From NCBI GenBank assembly GCA_039028975.1, contig JBCCHB010000046.1, positions 38,466 to 102,465 on the forward strand: DNA of 64,000 bases, in the 5' to 3' direction. Of this stretch, positions 17,363 through 26,148 are shown piece by piece (positions within the stretch are counted from its first letter, which is position 1; the number at the start of each line of letters is the position of its first letter). This stretch comes from JAHBNG01 sp039028975 (GTDB lineage: Bacteria; Chloroflexota; Anaerolineae; Caldilineales; Caldilineaceae). A program made the position numbers and the translations under genes. The notes beneath the pieces were generated by a model. It searched no databases, had not been told where the DNA came from, and saw only the letters and a list, made by a program, of their open reading frames with translations.

Positions 17363-18520
17363 TTACCAATTTGTATATGACCCATCTGCTCGATGCGGAT
17401 GAGGGGCCTCCCAAAATTTAAATGTTTGACGACCAACTGCCTCTTCGTCTACTTCTACACCCAATCCTGGGCTGTCTGGTACCGGGAACCGCGCTCCATC
17501 GAGTTCAGGCTGTAACGGAAAGAGATCTTGGTCCGTGTGCCGTGCCTCTTCGGTAGGGGAAACTCGGACCTCAAGCCAAGAAAAATTAGGCACCGCTGCT
17601 GCCAGATGAATCGTGGCCGCGGTGCAGACTGGGCCAAGCGGATTGTGAGGCATTAGGTCGATGTAATGAACTTCTGCCATGGCTGCTACCTTCATGGATT
17701 CAGTTAGCCCGCCTACGTTACAGACGTCAATACGAGCAAAATTGGTGATGCCCCGTTCGATGTAAGGCTGAAAGTGCCATTTGTTGGATATTTCTTCGCC
17801 AATGGCAAATGGAATATCGGTCATAGTACGTAAAGTTTCATAGGCTTCGGGAGATTCATCGCGGATGGGTTCCTCCAGAAAGTCGAGCGTTCCTGACGGC
17901 ATTCTCTGGCAAAAGGAAGCCGCCTCAGCGACATTGAGCCTGTGATGATAATCAATCCCCAGTACAGGATCCGGACCCACCTCTTCCCGTACTTTGGTCA
18001 ACCATTTTGCCGTCACGCCGATGGATGCTCGCGGTTCCCATATGTCAGGATCATCACTCTTCGGATGTCCAGGTACGGTACGGATCACGTTCCATCCGTT
18101 CTCTAGTAACAGCTTCACATCCTCTAAAAGCTGCGGCCCCATGGGTGCACCTGTGGTAGCAAAGCAAGGTACATAGTCGCGCTGCTTTCCCCCTAGCAAT
18201 TGATAGACAGGAACGTTGAGTGCCTTGCCTACAATATCAAATAGGGCAATGTCAATGGCTGAAATGGCCGCGGTAAGCACCCGCCCGCCCTCAAAATATT
18301 GGCTGCGATACATCTCCTGCCAGAGCGCACCCATTCGCATAGGGTCGCGGCCGATTAGGAACTCTCGGTAATGCTTCACAGCGCCAACAACTGCCAACTC
18401 ACGGCTAGAGAGACCAGACTCACCCCATCCATAGATCCCTTCGTCCGTTTCGACCTTAACAAGACATTGATTACGCTGACCTACCCACACAGGGTAAGCT
18501 TTGATTTCGGTGATCTTCAT
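17363..18520 (-). CDS. Enolase-superfamily sugar-acid dehydratase (D-galactonate dehydratase-like)
   Basis: 385 residues of the mandelate racemase/muconate lactonizing enzyme superfamily. The capping domain starts MKITEIKAYPVWVG. Metal ligands are in LGIDYHHRL (Asp), DFLEEPIRDE (Glu) and FAIGEEISN (Glu), and LMPHNPLGPVCTAA contains the catalytic His in the HNPLGP motif typical of DgoD-type dehydratases. It dehydrates an aldonate to a 2-keto-3-deoxy acid. Galactonate is the best guess, but D-mannonate or other acid sugars are possible. The B1 palindrome lies immediately upstream. Confidence 0.87.
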   Translation of the reverse strand: MKITEIKAYPVWVGQRNQCLVKVETDEGIYGWGESGLSSRELAVVGAVKHYREFLIGRDPMRMGALWQEMYRSQYFEGGRVLTAAISAIDIALFDIVGKALNVPVYQLLGGKQRDYVPCFATTGAPMGPQLLEDVKLLLENGWNVIRTVPGHPKSDDPDIWEPRASIGVTAKWLTKVREEVGPDPVLGIDYHHRLNVAEAASFCQRMPSGTLDFLEEPIRDESPEAYETLRTMTDIPFAIGEEISNKWHFQPYIERGITNFARIDVCNVGGLTESMKVAAMAEVHYIDLMPHNPLGPVCTAATIHLAAAVPNFSWLEVRVSPTEEARHTDQDLFPLQPELDGARFPVPDSPGLGVEVDEEAVGRQTFKFWEAPHPHRADGSYTNW

Positions 18521-18550
18521 GATATTGCCTCATTGGATTTAGCATACGGC

Positions 18551-18637
18551 CTATACTGCGGTCGATTTGAAAACAGGAGTTTTCCGATGCTCTACCTTAG
18601 TAACCAAACTCGTGTTTTCAAACGGAGCTGAGTATAG
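18551..18637. repeat. Family B palindromic element, copy B1
   Basis: 87 bp from CTATACTGCGGTCG to ACGGAGCTGAGTATAG. It is the same element as at 22483-22569, 46557-46643 and 56691-56775, but in the opposite orientation. It lies between the dehydratase start and the pentapeptide-repeat gene, about 30 nt beyond the latter's stop codon. Confidence 0.78.
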
Positions 18638-18667
18638 ATATTAATAGTGCTTCGACGTAAAGAGTGC

Positions 18668-18994
18668 CTAGATGTGAATGGTGCCGTCGGGCAAGGTCGT
18701 TCCGGTAAGCGACGCTGCCGCACTGAGCTGTTCTTCCGATACCAGGGCTGCCGTAAGATCCGCTCCGCTTAAGTCTGCGTTGGTCAGGTCAACGTTGGTG
18801 AGATCACAACGTCGCAGGTTGGCGTTGCGCAAGTCTGCGCTGCGTAAGTTCGTTCCGCTGAGGTTGAGGTAGCTCAAATCTGCCTCGGCCAACTCTGCTT
18901 TTCGCCGACTAAGATAACGCTGATAGAGCCACTGACCAGCATTGACGCGAATCATCATGAGGCGAAGATAGAGTCGATAGAGAAGTCGTTGCAT
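18668..18994 (-). CDS. Pentapeptide-repeat protein
   Basis: 108 residues. After a basic helical start (MQRLLYRLYLRLMMIRVNAG) residues about 35-80 are pentapeptide repeats: AELAEADLSYLNLSGTNL, then RSADLRNANLRRCDLTNVDL and TNADLSGADL. These follow the A(D/N)LXX rule that builds a right-handed quadrilateral beta-helix. Such short proteins have unknown function in most bacteria; some relatives mimic DNA and bind gyrase. It is monocistronic, with no clear partner. Confidence 0.82.
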   Translation of the reverse strand: MQRLLYRLYLRLMMIRVNAGQWLYQRYLSRRKAELAEADLSYLNLSGTNLRSADLRNANLRRCDLTNVDLTNADLSGADLTAALVSEEQLSAAASLTGTTLPDGTIHI

Positions 18995-19172
18995 AGTGCT
19001 CCTAATCCGGGCAATACCCAGAAATCGAGTAGCTGGTTCAGAACTTTGAATTGTATAAATGACCTAATTATATATCGTCAAATGGCGTGGGGCCAACAGA
19101 TATTTCCCTTAAAAGCTGTCTGGAAAGTCATCCTGGGGAGCCTGCAGCTTGTTTCACTTCTCAAGTTACGGT

Positions 19173-19359
19173 GGTAAAGTGAGATTATCAAATATCCCAT
19201 GACATAGACGCTACCCTCTCGAGTGACGCGAGATCTGGTCATCCCCAACGGAAGATTTCTCCTCGTTGCACTCCCTGCGGCTCCGTTGTCGCTTTGCGCC
19301 CGTGGCCGATCAGGGCAGGCTCAGAAATGACAGGTCGGAGATAATCTCACCTTTCTACC
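19173..19359. repeat. MITE-like element with terminal inverted repeats
   Basis: GGTAAAGTGAGATTATC (19173-19189) and GATAATCTCACCTTTCTACC (19340-19359) are inverted repeats with an 11-bp perfect core (GTGAGATTATC/GATAATCTCAC) bounding about 187 bp. The interior has no ORF and carries the GATTTCTCC...GAAATGACAG signature shared with the palindrome at 1081-1154. This fits a non-autonomous miniature element; no transposase is present in the window. The remaining sequence 18995-19172 shows no gene. Confidence 0.5.
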
Positions 19360-19381
19360 CGATTTGCCCCAGATATCAATG

Positions 19382-19416
19382 AAGAAGTCCGGCTTTTCTC
19401 TAAAGCCGGACTTCTT
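19382..19416 (-). terminator. Probable terminator after the oligopeptide-binding protein gene
   Basis: AAGAAGTCCGGCTTT (19382-19396), loop TCTCT, AAAGCCGGACTTCTT (19402-19416) is a perfect 15-bp stem. It lies 76 nt beyond the stop of the binding-protein gene. The U-tract is short, so termination efficiency is uncertain. Confidence 0.65.
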
Positions 19417-19491
19417 GATCGGTGATGCGACTATCAGTTTGCTATCAGCAGCCGACTCTACGTGAACGAAGCTCTATCTCCCACACCGAGC

Positions 19492-21621
19492 TTATTCAGC
19501 AATAAAGAACTGCTCGGTCAGATAAGGTGTCATAACGCGTGCACCCCAAACGCCATCTTCTCGCGGGGCATTGCGGAGACGGTCTGATACAATAAAAATG
19601 CGTGGTGGTGCAGAGACTGTACCGATGAAGTAAAGCCCCTCAACATTGAGGCGTTGAATCTCGGTGGCAATGGTCGTGTATTCGTCAACACCATAGGGCG
19701 TATTGAGCCACTCTTGGACTAGTTCATAGATCTTTTTGACATCATCTGGTGGCTCCATCCCGTCTTCACCGTTGGTATCCAGCCAAACACGCCACGGATA
19801 GGCAGACCCTGGGCAACAGCCCGTCCCACCCCAGTGCCACGGTGGCATGAGACGAATTGGATAGCGAGATCGGGCGACAGCTTCTGTTCCACCAGCACCA
19901 CTGGCGTTACCAATCACGGTCTCGTTGGCCACGAAGCGAGTCTGTAATGTATCTTCAGGGACGAACTTTAACTCAACTTCAATGCCGATCTCTTTCCAGT
20001 AAATTTTGACCAGATCAAGTAGATCTTCAGTGTAGGCCAGCCATTCCGTCTCCCACTCAAACAGGAGCGAGATAGGTTCTCCATCAGAGCGCAAGCGTAC
20101 ACCGTTGGCCTCATCCCACTCAAGACCCATCTCATCTAGCAGCGCGTTCGCTGCATCTGGAGCGTACTCAGCAAAGTGAGAACCCATCCATTCTTCGTAG
20201 CCAGGGAATACGGGTGCAGATGGTCCAGTAAATGGCTCGGCCAAGCCCAGGAAGATATTCTCGCTAATTTCCTCTCGATTGATAGCCAACGAAAGTGCCT
20301 GGCGGAAGCGCAGATCGTTAAAGAGTTCGGCCAGTACATCATCCTGCACAGTGTAGTTGGGTAGTAGGGCCATTGCATTGGACGAGCCAGCGTTGAGCCA
20401 AGTGTATGCTGAGTAGCTTCCACTCTCCTCATTACCCTTGAGAACGGGGAAGTCACTAATAGTGAGACCTGACTCGTTGATATCTAGTTCGCCAGCCATG
20501 GACATAACCGGGGCTGTGGTTTTGGCATTTTCAGTCATAATCACCAATAGGGAATCGGCGTAGGGAAGTTGATTCCCTTCCGTATCGACACGCCAGTAGT
20601 AGGGATTGCGCTCCCATAGCACTGAATCAGCGCCGATATCTGAGATGATCCAGGGATTAATGTTGGGTGCTAACGGATCCCGATCATAGGTGTCGTCGTT
20701 GGTACCAGCGTGGAACTGGAGTGCTTGCTGCCAACTCTCATAGCCTTCTTCCGTCGCCAGATCTTCGGCGCCTTCACTAAATTCAGGCATATATTGCATG
20801 AGGAAATGGGACGGTACAAAAATACGGCTAGTGGCGAAGACCTCTAATGCCCGATAGTAAGGTGTGGAAAAGGTGAATTCAACTGTATAGTCATCTATCA
20901 CATTTATCCCCATCAGTTCACCGCCGGGGGTCCAACTGTCACTTATATTGGGCGTCAATTCTTCATTAGAGAGCAGATCGTACCAAAACTGTACATCCTC
21001 GGTCGTCATATCATCACCATCAGACCACTTCATCCCTTCACGTAGATGAACAGTAAGGCTCATGCCGTCATCAGCCTGTATCACGTCCTTGGCAGCATTG
21101 GGGAAGAAGCCAGTGTATGCCGGATCATTTACCAACAGGCTCATCTGTGAATTCTCGGTGAATTGAGAATAGGCACCGGCACCTTCAAAGAATCCGATGA
21201 GGTTGATGGGTCCACCATAGGTCCCAATTTCATCGCGCGGCCGCAAGACCGCTAGGTCAACAGGCAAGCGTTCTTCCACTGGCGGAAGATCTCCACTGGC
21301 AACCATCTCAGCTAGCATGGGGGATTCGCCAAAGCTTTCGATGCTTCCTCCAGCAGCTTCGTAATCCGCCAGGGTCGCAAAAAGGTGGCCATCGTAGGGT
21401 CCTTCACCCGCCATGGCACCATCATCACTATCATCATGGCCTTCGCCATCCTCATCATCACTGTGTGACTCATCGTCTGAATCACCGCCAGAATCGTCGG
21501 CATCCGAATCGCTACTTTCAGCCGCCTCTTGGGCAACTGGAGCAGGGGCCGCGCCGCCACACGCTGAAAGGGCCAGCGAGAGTAGTAAGCAAAATACAAG
21601 CAAGAAATTCAATCGTTTCAT
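19492..21621 (-). CDS. Oligopeptide-type ABC transporter substrate-binding lipoprotein (family 5)
   Basis: 709 residues. A signal peptide with lipobox ALSAC (Cys21) is followed by an unusual linker (about residues 34-75) almost entirely Asp, Glu, Ser and His, then the SBP_bac_5 fold. That fold includes DDGMSLTVHLREGMKWSDGD, LTPNISDSWTPGGEL, VLAELFNDLRFRQALSLAIN and EEISENIFLGLAEP. It is anchored outside the membrane and binds a peptide or another ligand such as an oligosaccharide; family 5 also includes sugar binders in thermophiles. The partner ATPases are at 23049 and 24690, and the permeases at 37464 and 38611. Confidence 0.9.
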   Translation of the reverse strand: MKRLNFLLVFCLLLSLALSACGGAAPAPVAQEAAESSDSDADDSGGDSDDESHSDDEDGEGHDDSDDGAMAGEGPYDGHLFATLADYEAAGGSIESFGESPMLAEMVASGDLPPVEERLPVDLAVLRPRDEIGTYGGPINLIGFFEGAGAYSQFTENSQMSLLVNDPAYTGFFPNAAKDVIQADDGMSLTVHLREGMKWSDGDDMTTEDVQFWYDLLSNEELTPNISDSWTPGGELMGINVIDDYTVEFTFSTPYYRALEVFATSRIFVPSHFLMQYMPEFSEGAEDLATEEGYESWQQALQFHAGTNDDTYDRDPLAPNINPWIISDIGADSVLWERNPYYWRVDTEGNQLPYADSLLVIMTENAKTTAPVMSMAGELDINESGLTISDFPVLKGNEESGSYSAYTWLNAGSSNAMALLPNYTVQDDVLAELFNDLRFRQALSLAINREEISENIFLGLAEPFTGPSAPVFPGYEEWMGSHFAEYAPDAANALLDEMGLEWDEANGVRLRSDGEPISLLFEWETEWLAYTEDLLDLVKIYWKEIGIEVELKFVPEDTLQTRFVANETVIGNASGAGGTEAVARSRYPIRLMPPWHWGGTGCCPGSAYPWRVWLDTNGEDGMEPPDDVKKIYELVQEWLNTPYGVDEYTTIATEIQRLNVEGLYFIGTVSAPPRIFIVSDRLRNAPREDGVWGARVMTPYLTEQFFIAE

Positions 21622-21681
21622 ATGTTTCCTCCTGAAAAGTTAGAATTGATCAAATGAGCATGTGCTCATGGGGGTTCAGTT

Positions 21682-22434
21682 TTACGACGTGAGAAGCTTA
21701 TGGCGAATTCTCTCCAGCTCATTCTGTGATACGCCAGCCTGAAGAAGATAGGATTCAGCACCACCATATTGATCCTTGAGAAACGTAAGCATTGCCGACA
21801 TTGTCTCCGGGTCAGCAGCCATATTTTTGGTTAACTGGGCCTGCTGTTTGGGATCATCGCCTATATCTGCGCGCAGCCGCTCGACCCATGGTTTTAGATG
21901 GATCGCGCTTTCCGCGTAATTGGCGATAATATCTTCATGCGATACCCCGAGTAGTGCCAATACCAAGGCTGCAATCATTCCCGTCCGGTCTTTGCCCGCA
22001 TGGCAGAAAAAAAGAATAGATCCTTCGGAAGCCTCTGCCATTACCTTGATGACAGACGCAATCTGTGACGGAAAGTGTTCTAGCGCGGCAGAATAGCGCT
22101 CTCCCTCTGTCTTCCACTTAAGCGGAGGTGAAACGGTTCTGATATGCTCAGGAATGAGTGAAATATGCTGGTAAATAGGCTGCCAATTATCGGGATCCAA
22201 ATTTGTGAAGGGCGATGGATTAGCTTTCAGTTCCTCAGAAAAACGCAGGTCAATGATGGTCTGCACGCCGTACTCTACCAGCGCGTCTTGGCCCGCGGGT
22301 GTGAGCCGCGCCAAGTTATCAGAGCGAATCAATTGGCCGCAGGTAACTTCCCGACCATCCTGTACTTGATAGCCACCAAGGTCGCGAGTATTAAATGTAC
22401 TGGGCCATAAAAGCCTACGCGATCTGCTGTTCAT
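21682..22434 (-). CDS. Tyrosine-protein phosphatase (Y_phosphatase3 family)
   Basis: 250 residues. It starts RRLLWPSTFNTRDLGGYQ, the N-terminal motif of the family, followed by LIRSDNLARLTPAG and TIIDLRFSEEL. The P-loop is ILFFCHAGKDRTGMIAALVL, a canonical CxxGKDRTG phosphatase signature with the catalytic cysteine and arginine. Members dephosphorylate phosphotyrosine, phosphoinositides or other phosphoesters. It lies 60 nt upstream of the binding-protein gene on the same strand. The B2 palindrome is just upstream of its start. Confidence 0.88.
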   Translation of the reverse strand: MNSRSRRLLWPSTFNTRDLGGYQVQDGREVTCGQLIRSDNLARLTPAGQDALVEYGVQTIIDLRFSEELKANPSPFTNLDPDNWQPIYQHISLIPEHIRTVSPPLKWKTEGERYSAALEHFPSQIASVIKVMAEASEGSILFFCHAGKDRTGMIAALVLALLGVSHEDIIANYAESAIHLKPWVERLRADIGDDPKQQAQLTKNMAADPETMSAMLTFLKDQYGGAESYLLQAGVSQNELERIRHKLLTS

Positions 22435-22482
22435 CGATGTTCGTGGTCCTTTCTGTCCGTCGGGAAAACCTTATTAGAAAAT

Positions 22483-22569
22483 TATACTTAGCTCCGTGTC
22501 AAAACCGGAGTTTGATCTCCCGAGTAGAAGCTACGGATAACTCCGGTTTTGAAAACGACCGCAGTATAG
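22483..22569. repeat. Family B palindromic element, copy B2
   Basis: 87 bp. The inner arms CAAAACCGGAGTT and AACTCCGGTTTTG match exactly, with outer tips TATACT and AGTATA. The element ends 2 nt beyond the stop codon of the gene at 22572-22982, so on that transcript it would fold directly at the 3' end. Confidence 0.8.
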
Positions 22570-22571
22570 TT

Positions 22572-22982
22572 TTAGGTTAAATTGCGAATTTGGTTGTGCT
22601 CTAGCAGCACCTCTTCCCAACTCATCTGTTCAATACGCTTGCGGGCATCGGCCAATTCAGAGAGCAGAATCTGCTTGGCTGTATCATCTGCGTAAAAAGA
22701 TCCTTCATCAAAGAATCGCATCGTCGCATCTATCTTTTCCAACATGAGAGCAACACCAGAAAGTTTACGGAATCCAAACAGGGTATGTGCCGTGCTTCCT
22801 ACTTTATGGTTAATTTCCTCAATCCATTCACTGGGAAGCTGATCGTGCTCTGTAATTGATTCAGCCGCCCGAAAGTGAACCGTGATGTTCTTATCAATGA
22901 TCCGTCGCCAGTAGAATGAAAGCAACCAGATCAACAGGCCGAAGAAGGCAAGTCCACCAACGCTGAGGAGTAATATTTCCAT
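22572..22982 (-). CDS. Single-pass membrane protein of unknown function
   Basis: 136 residues from the ATG at 22982, chosen because GGAG precedes it by 7 nt; an upstream TTG/ATG extension to 23048 lacks this. One N-terminal transmembrane helix (LLLSVGGLAFFGLLIWLLSFYW) is followed by a soluble, mostly helical and charged domain. I recognise no family. It lies 66 nt after oppF and may be co-transcribed with the transporter genes. Possible roles as a small regulator or assembly factor are speculation. Confidence 0.6.
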   Translation of the reverse strand: MEILLLSVGGLAFFGLLIWLLSFYWRRIIDKNITVHFRAAESITEHDQLPSEWIEEINHKVGSTAHTLFGFRKLSGVALMLEKIDATMRFFDEGSFYADDTAKQILLSELADARKRIEQMSWEEVLLEHNQIRNLT

Positions 22983-23048
22983 ATGATTCTCCACTAGATG
23001 AGAGAGGTGAATAAGATGATGAAATAGAAGATATCTCCGCTCATCCAC

Positions 23049-24107
23049 TCATTCAACCATTCCGTCTCCCTCAATTCCATTTAGATCTAATTCAGCGGCA
23101 AAGTGGCATGCGACTGTATGTCCTGGACGAACCTCAGTTAGTTCAGGCGTTTCGTCGCGACAGCGAGCTTGAGCATATCGACAGCGGGGGTGGAAATAGC
23201 AACCTGTTGGCGGATTGGATGGATTGGGAATTTCTCCTTCTAGCTTTATGCGCGCTCGCTGTACATCTGGCTCGGAAATGGGAACGGCAGAGAGCAGTGC
23301 TTCTGTATAGGGATGCTTGGGCGCAGCAAAGAGCTCTTGGGTCGGAGCCATCTCAACCAGCCGCCCCACATACATCACTGCCACCCGATCCGAGATGTAC
23401 TGAACCACGCTCAAATCATGAGCCACAAAGAGGTAGCTTAGCCCAAACTCAGCTTGCAGATCTTTGAGCAGGTTCAGAATCTGGGCTTGGATTGACACAT
23501 CCAATGCAGAAACTGGTTCATCGGCCACAATCAACTTGGGATTTGTGGCCAACGCCCGAGCAATCCCAATACGTTGCCTCTGGCCACCCGAAAAAGCATG
23601 AGGATAGCGGCGCAAATAACGAGTTTGTAGACCCACCACATCCATTAGGTGAATCACTCGCTCTTCTAGTTCTCGACCAGAAGCTAACTGATTGGCCCGC
23701 AGAGGTTCGCTAATGGTCTCAAAGACTGTGCGCCTGGGATTGAGTGATGAGAACGGATCCTGAAAGATCATCTGCACATCCCGTCGGACAGGATAGAGTT
23801 CCTTGCCACTCAGTTTGGCCAGATCAACGACCTTGTCTTGTTCGCTGCTTTGTTGATGGTAGAGGATTTCGCCAGCCCAAGGTTCGTAGAGCCGGACAAC
23901 ACAGCGTCCCAATGTTGTTTTACCACAGCCTGATTCACCTACCAAACTGACTGTCTCACTATGGCCGACCGTCAGGCTAACATCGTCCACTGCCTTTACA
24001 TACCCCGCATTGCGACTAAAAAAGCTGGACTGAACTGGAAAATATTTTTTGAGGTTTTTGAGTTCTAACAGGGGAGTGGACTCTGTTTGGATGTTAATCG
24101 GAATCAC
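23049..24107 (-). CDS. oppF: Oligopeptide ABC transporter ATP-binding protein (OppF-like)
   Basis: 352 residues with Walker A GESGCGKTT, Q-loop QMIFQDPFSSLNPRRT, signature FSGGQRQRIGIARAL, Walker B LIVADEPVSALD and the H-loop FVAHDLSVVQ. The C-terminal oligopeptide extension holds GCYFHPRCRYAQARC...ETPELTEV, the cysteine-rich Fe-S-like motif of the Opp/Dpp ATPases. It pairs with OppD at 24690-25700. The two genes are separated by an HD-domain gene, which is unusual because oppD and oppF are normally adjacent. Confidence 0.92.
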   Translation of the reverse strand: MIPINIQTESTPLLELKNLKKYFPVQSSFFSRNAGYVKAVDDVSLTVGHSETVSLVGESGCGKTTLGRCVVRLYEPWAGEILYHQQSSEQDKVVDLAKLSGKELYPVRRDVQMIFQDPFSSLNPRRTVFETISEPLRANQLASGRELEERVIHLMDVVGLQTRYLRRYPHAFSGGQRQRIGIARALATNPKLIVADEPVSALDVSIQAQILNLLKDLQAEFGLSYLFVAHDLSVVQYISDRVAVMYVGRLVEMAPTQELFAAPKHPYTEALLSAVPISEPDVQRARIKLEGEIPNPSNPPTGCYFHPRCRYAQARCRDETPELTEVRPGHTVACHFAAELDLNGIEGDGMVE

Positions 24108-24118
24108 CTGATGACTAT

Positions 24119-24697
24119 CTATTTTATATACTGCCCATACACTTCGATTTTGCCGGAAAGCCTGCTTGCAAGAGATGCATTCGCCTCATGAAGTGCGCGA
24201 TGAATGGTAACAGCTTCCTCACGGTAAGCACTCTTTTTCTCATCGGACCAATAAAAAGGCGGCTCAGATAAATTAGTAATCCGATCGGCAAGCTTTACCA
24301 TCCATACTTCAACAGGCTGTTCTCTGATCCGTCTTAAAGAATCAGCCATCTGTTCCTGCTTGGTTGCCAGGGTTTTATCTTTAGTCAATGCCGCAACCCC
24401 ATCTGCTACACTGTTCCCAAATCGTTGGGCCACACTCTCAATAGTGTATTCTGTATCCTCAACCACGTCATGTAACAATGCACACTGAATAGCCAGATCA
24501 CCATCACAGTCATTTACGAACTGCAATGCCCAAATGACTTCCATGGTCACAGCACCAACGTGGTTAATGTAGTCTATTCGCTGCCCCTCGTTAGGACCAC
24601 CATACGTTTGTCCATGATGGGCCAAGGTGGCAAAGTCCCAGGCCTTAATGAAAACGTCCTGTGTCCAAGATTGTTTCATAGGAACTTTTTTACTCAT
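24119..24697 (-). CDS. HD-domain hydrolase (MESH1 / RelA-SpoT hydrolase-like)
   Basis: About 192 residues from ATG 24697; ATG 24679 is an alternative that avoids overlapping oppD. Motifs are FATLAHHGQTYGG, INHVGAVTMEV, ALLHDVVEDTEYT and MVKLADRITNLSEPP, the H...HD...D arrangement of the metal-dependent HD hydrolase found in SpoT and MESH1. It is a stand-alone hydrolase without a synthetase domain, so a (p)ppGpp or related nucleotide hydrolase is plausible but untested. Its location between oppF and oppD could couple it to peptide uptake or simply be an insertion. Confidence 0.82.
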   Translation of the reverse strand: MSKKVPMKQSWTQDVFIKAWDFATLAHHGQTYGGPNEGQRIDYINHVGAVTMEVIWALQFVNDCDGDLAIQCALLHDVVEDTEYTIESVAQRFGNSVADGVAALTKDKTLATKQEQMADSLRRIREQPVEVWMVKLADRITNLSEPPFYWSDEKKSAYREEAVTIHRALHEANASLASRLSGKIEVYGQYIK

Positions 24698-25700
24698 ATA
24701 AAAAACACCGAACCCAATGACCTTCTTCCTGTTCAATTAATTCAGGCGTTTGTCCATCGCATCGCCCGGCAAGGGCCTCGGAACAGCGGCTGACAAATCC
24801 GCACTGGGGTGTTGGATCCAAGGGTACTGGTACATTTCCTTCAATCGATTCCAGTCGTTCTACGAGACCGGTGGTCATCTTAGGACGAGATTTGAGCAAC
24901 CGAATGGTATATGGGTGCTGGGGCCGATAGAAGATATCCCGCACCGTGCCATATTCAACAATTTTACCCAAATACATAACGGCAACTCGATCACACGTTT
25001 CAGCGATGACCCCTAGATCATGGGTGATGAAGAGGACCGCCATGCCAAACTCATCCTGTAGCTCTTTGATCAGATCCAAAATTTGAGCTTGAACGGTTAC
25101 ATCTAATGCCGTGGTTGGTTCATCGGCTATGAGCAGCTTCGGATGGGTTGCGAGCGCCATAGCAATCATGGCACGCTGTCGCATTCCGCCCGATAGATGA
25201 TGAGGATATGCATTGACTCGCTGCTGGGGATTGGCGATCCCCACTCTCTCTAGCATGTCGATTGCAATGGCATGAGCTGCTTGTTTGTCCACACCCCGGT
25301 GGAGCATGACGGCTTCCCGAATCTGATTGCCAATGGTATGAACTGGCGAGAGGCTCGTCATGGGTTCTTGGAAAATCATAGACACCTCGCCTCCGCGAAC
25401 GGCCCGAATTTCCGAGCCGGAAGGCTTCATGGCAGCCAGATCAGCAACCTGATTTTTCTGGGTAAGCAGAATCTGACCATCGACCAACTTTCCTGGAGAT
25501 GGGATCAGGCGCAGTAGCGAGGCCGCTGTCACGCTCTTTCCGCAGCCGCTTTCGCCAATCAGCCCTAATGTCTCTTCGGGATTGATGGAAAAGTCAACGC
25601 CATCTACTGCATGTAAGACACCTTCATCGACAAAGAAATGGGTTTTTAGGTTATTGACTTCGAGAAGGGGGGCAACTGAGCCATTCACACTGATGCTCAA
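24690..25700 (-). CDS. oppD: Oligopeptide ABC transporter ATP-binding protein (OppD-like)
   Basis: 336 residues with Walker A GESGCGKSV, Q-loop SMIFQEPMTSLSPVH, signature LSGGMRQRAMIAMAL, Walker B LLIADEPTTALD and H-loop FITHDLGVIAE. The C-terminal motif PTPQCGFVSRCSEALAGRC is characteristic of OppD/DppD. It forms the heterodimeric motor with OppF. The last bases overlap the longest form of the HD gene. The DUF2442 gene ends 21 nt before its start. Confidence 0.92.
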   Translation of the reverse strand: MSISVNGSVAPLLEVNNLKTHFFVDEGVLHAVDGVDFSINPEETLGLIGESGCGKSVTAASLLRLIPSPGKLVDGQILLTQKNQVADLAAMKPSGSEIRAVRGGEVSMIFQEPMTSLSPVHTIGNQIREAVMLHRGVDKQAAHAIAIDMLERVGIANPQQRVNAYPHHLSGGMRQRAMIAMALATHPKLLIADEPTTALDVTVQAQILDLIKELQDEFGMAVLFITHDLGVIAETCDRVAVMYLGKIVEYGTVRDIFYRPQHPYTIRLLKSRPKMTTGLVERLESIEGNVPVPLDPTPQCGFVSRCSEALAGRCDGQTPELIEQEEGHWVRCFLYE

Positions 25701-25721
25701 AAACTATCTCCTTAGATTGTG

Positions 25722-26030
25722 TCAATGCTGATGAGAAGAACTATTGCTTTCAGCTAGCCACTTTTGTAAAGAACGCTCTGATTCGCGACTTGGCGTACCT
25801 GTCAATAGCGCAATCGCTGGGATAAATTCGTCTAACTCTTCCCAATGAATAATGTCGCGCCCATCTGTATCTTCGAATATCCGCCAATCTTTTCGCTCGG
25901 CATCTGTACCATGCAGTAGTCGCGGATACCATTCTAACGGAACCGATAACTCGCGCTCATCATGTATTGTAATGGTTAGCTTTTCGTCAGTAAACTTGAT
26001 GTCCTCGACGCGAGGCTGCAGATCAATCAT
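25722..26030 (-). CDS. DUF2442 domain protein
   Basis: 102 residues. RVEDIKFTDEKLTITIHDER, ELSVPLEWYPRLLHGT and DIIHWEELDEFIPAIALLTG match the DUF2442 pattern (a strand-rich domain ending in the DGxxIHWexLDEDI signature). The family is often encoded beside DUF4160 proteins and is suspected of toxin-antitoxin-like roles, but no function is established. Just upstream (about 26058-26126) a short frame ending LRRAMSIVEEDYEVFL might be the remnant of a partner gene; I could not identify it. Confidence 0.75.
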   Translation of the reverse strand: MIDLQPRVEDIKFTDEKLTITIHDERELSVPLEWYPRLLHGTDAERKDWRIFEDTDGRDIIHWEELDEFIPAIALLTGTPSRESERSLQKWLAESNSSSHQH

Positions 26031-26148
26031 TGCAATGCTCAGTCCACATCTACAAGAAAACTTCGTAATCCTCTTCTACTATCGACATGGCACGACGTAA
26101 TTCGCTTCTGTCCAAACCATGATTTTAGTACAGGCGTTAGCATCTATC

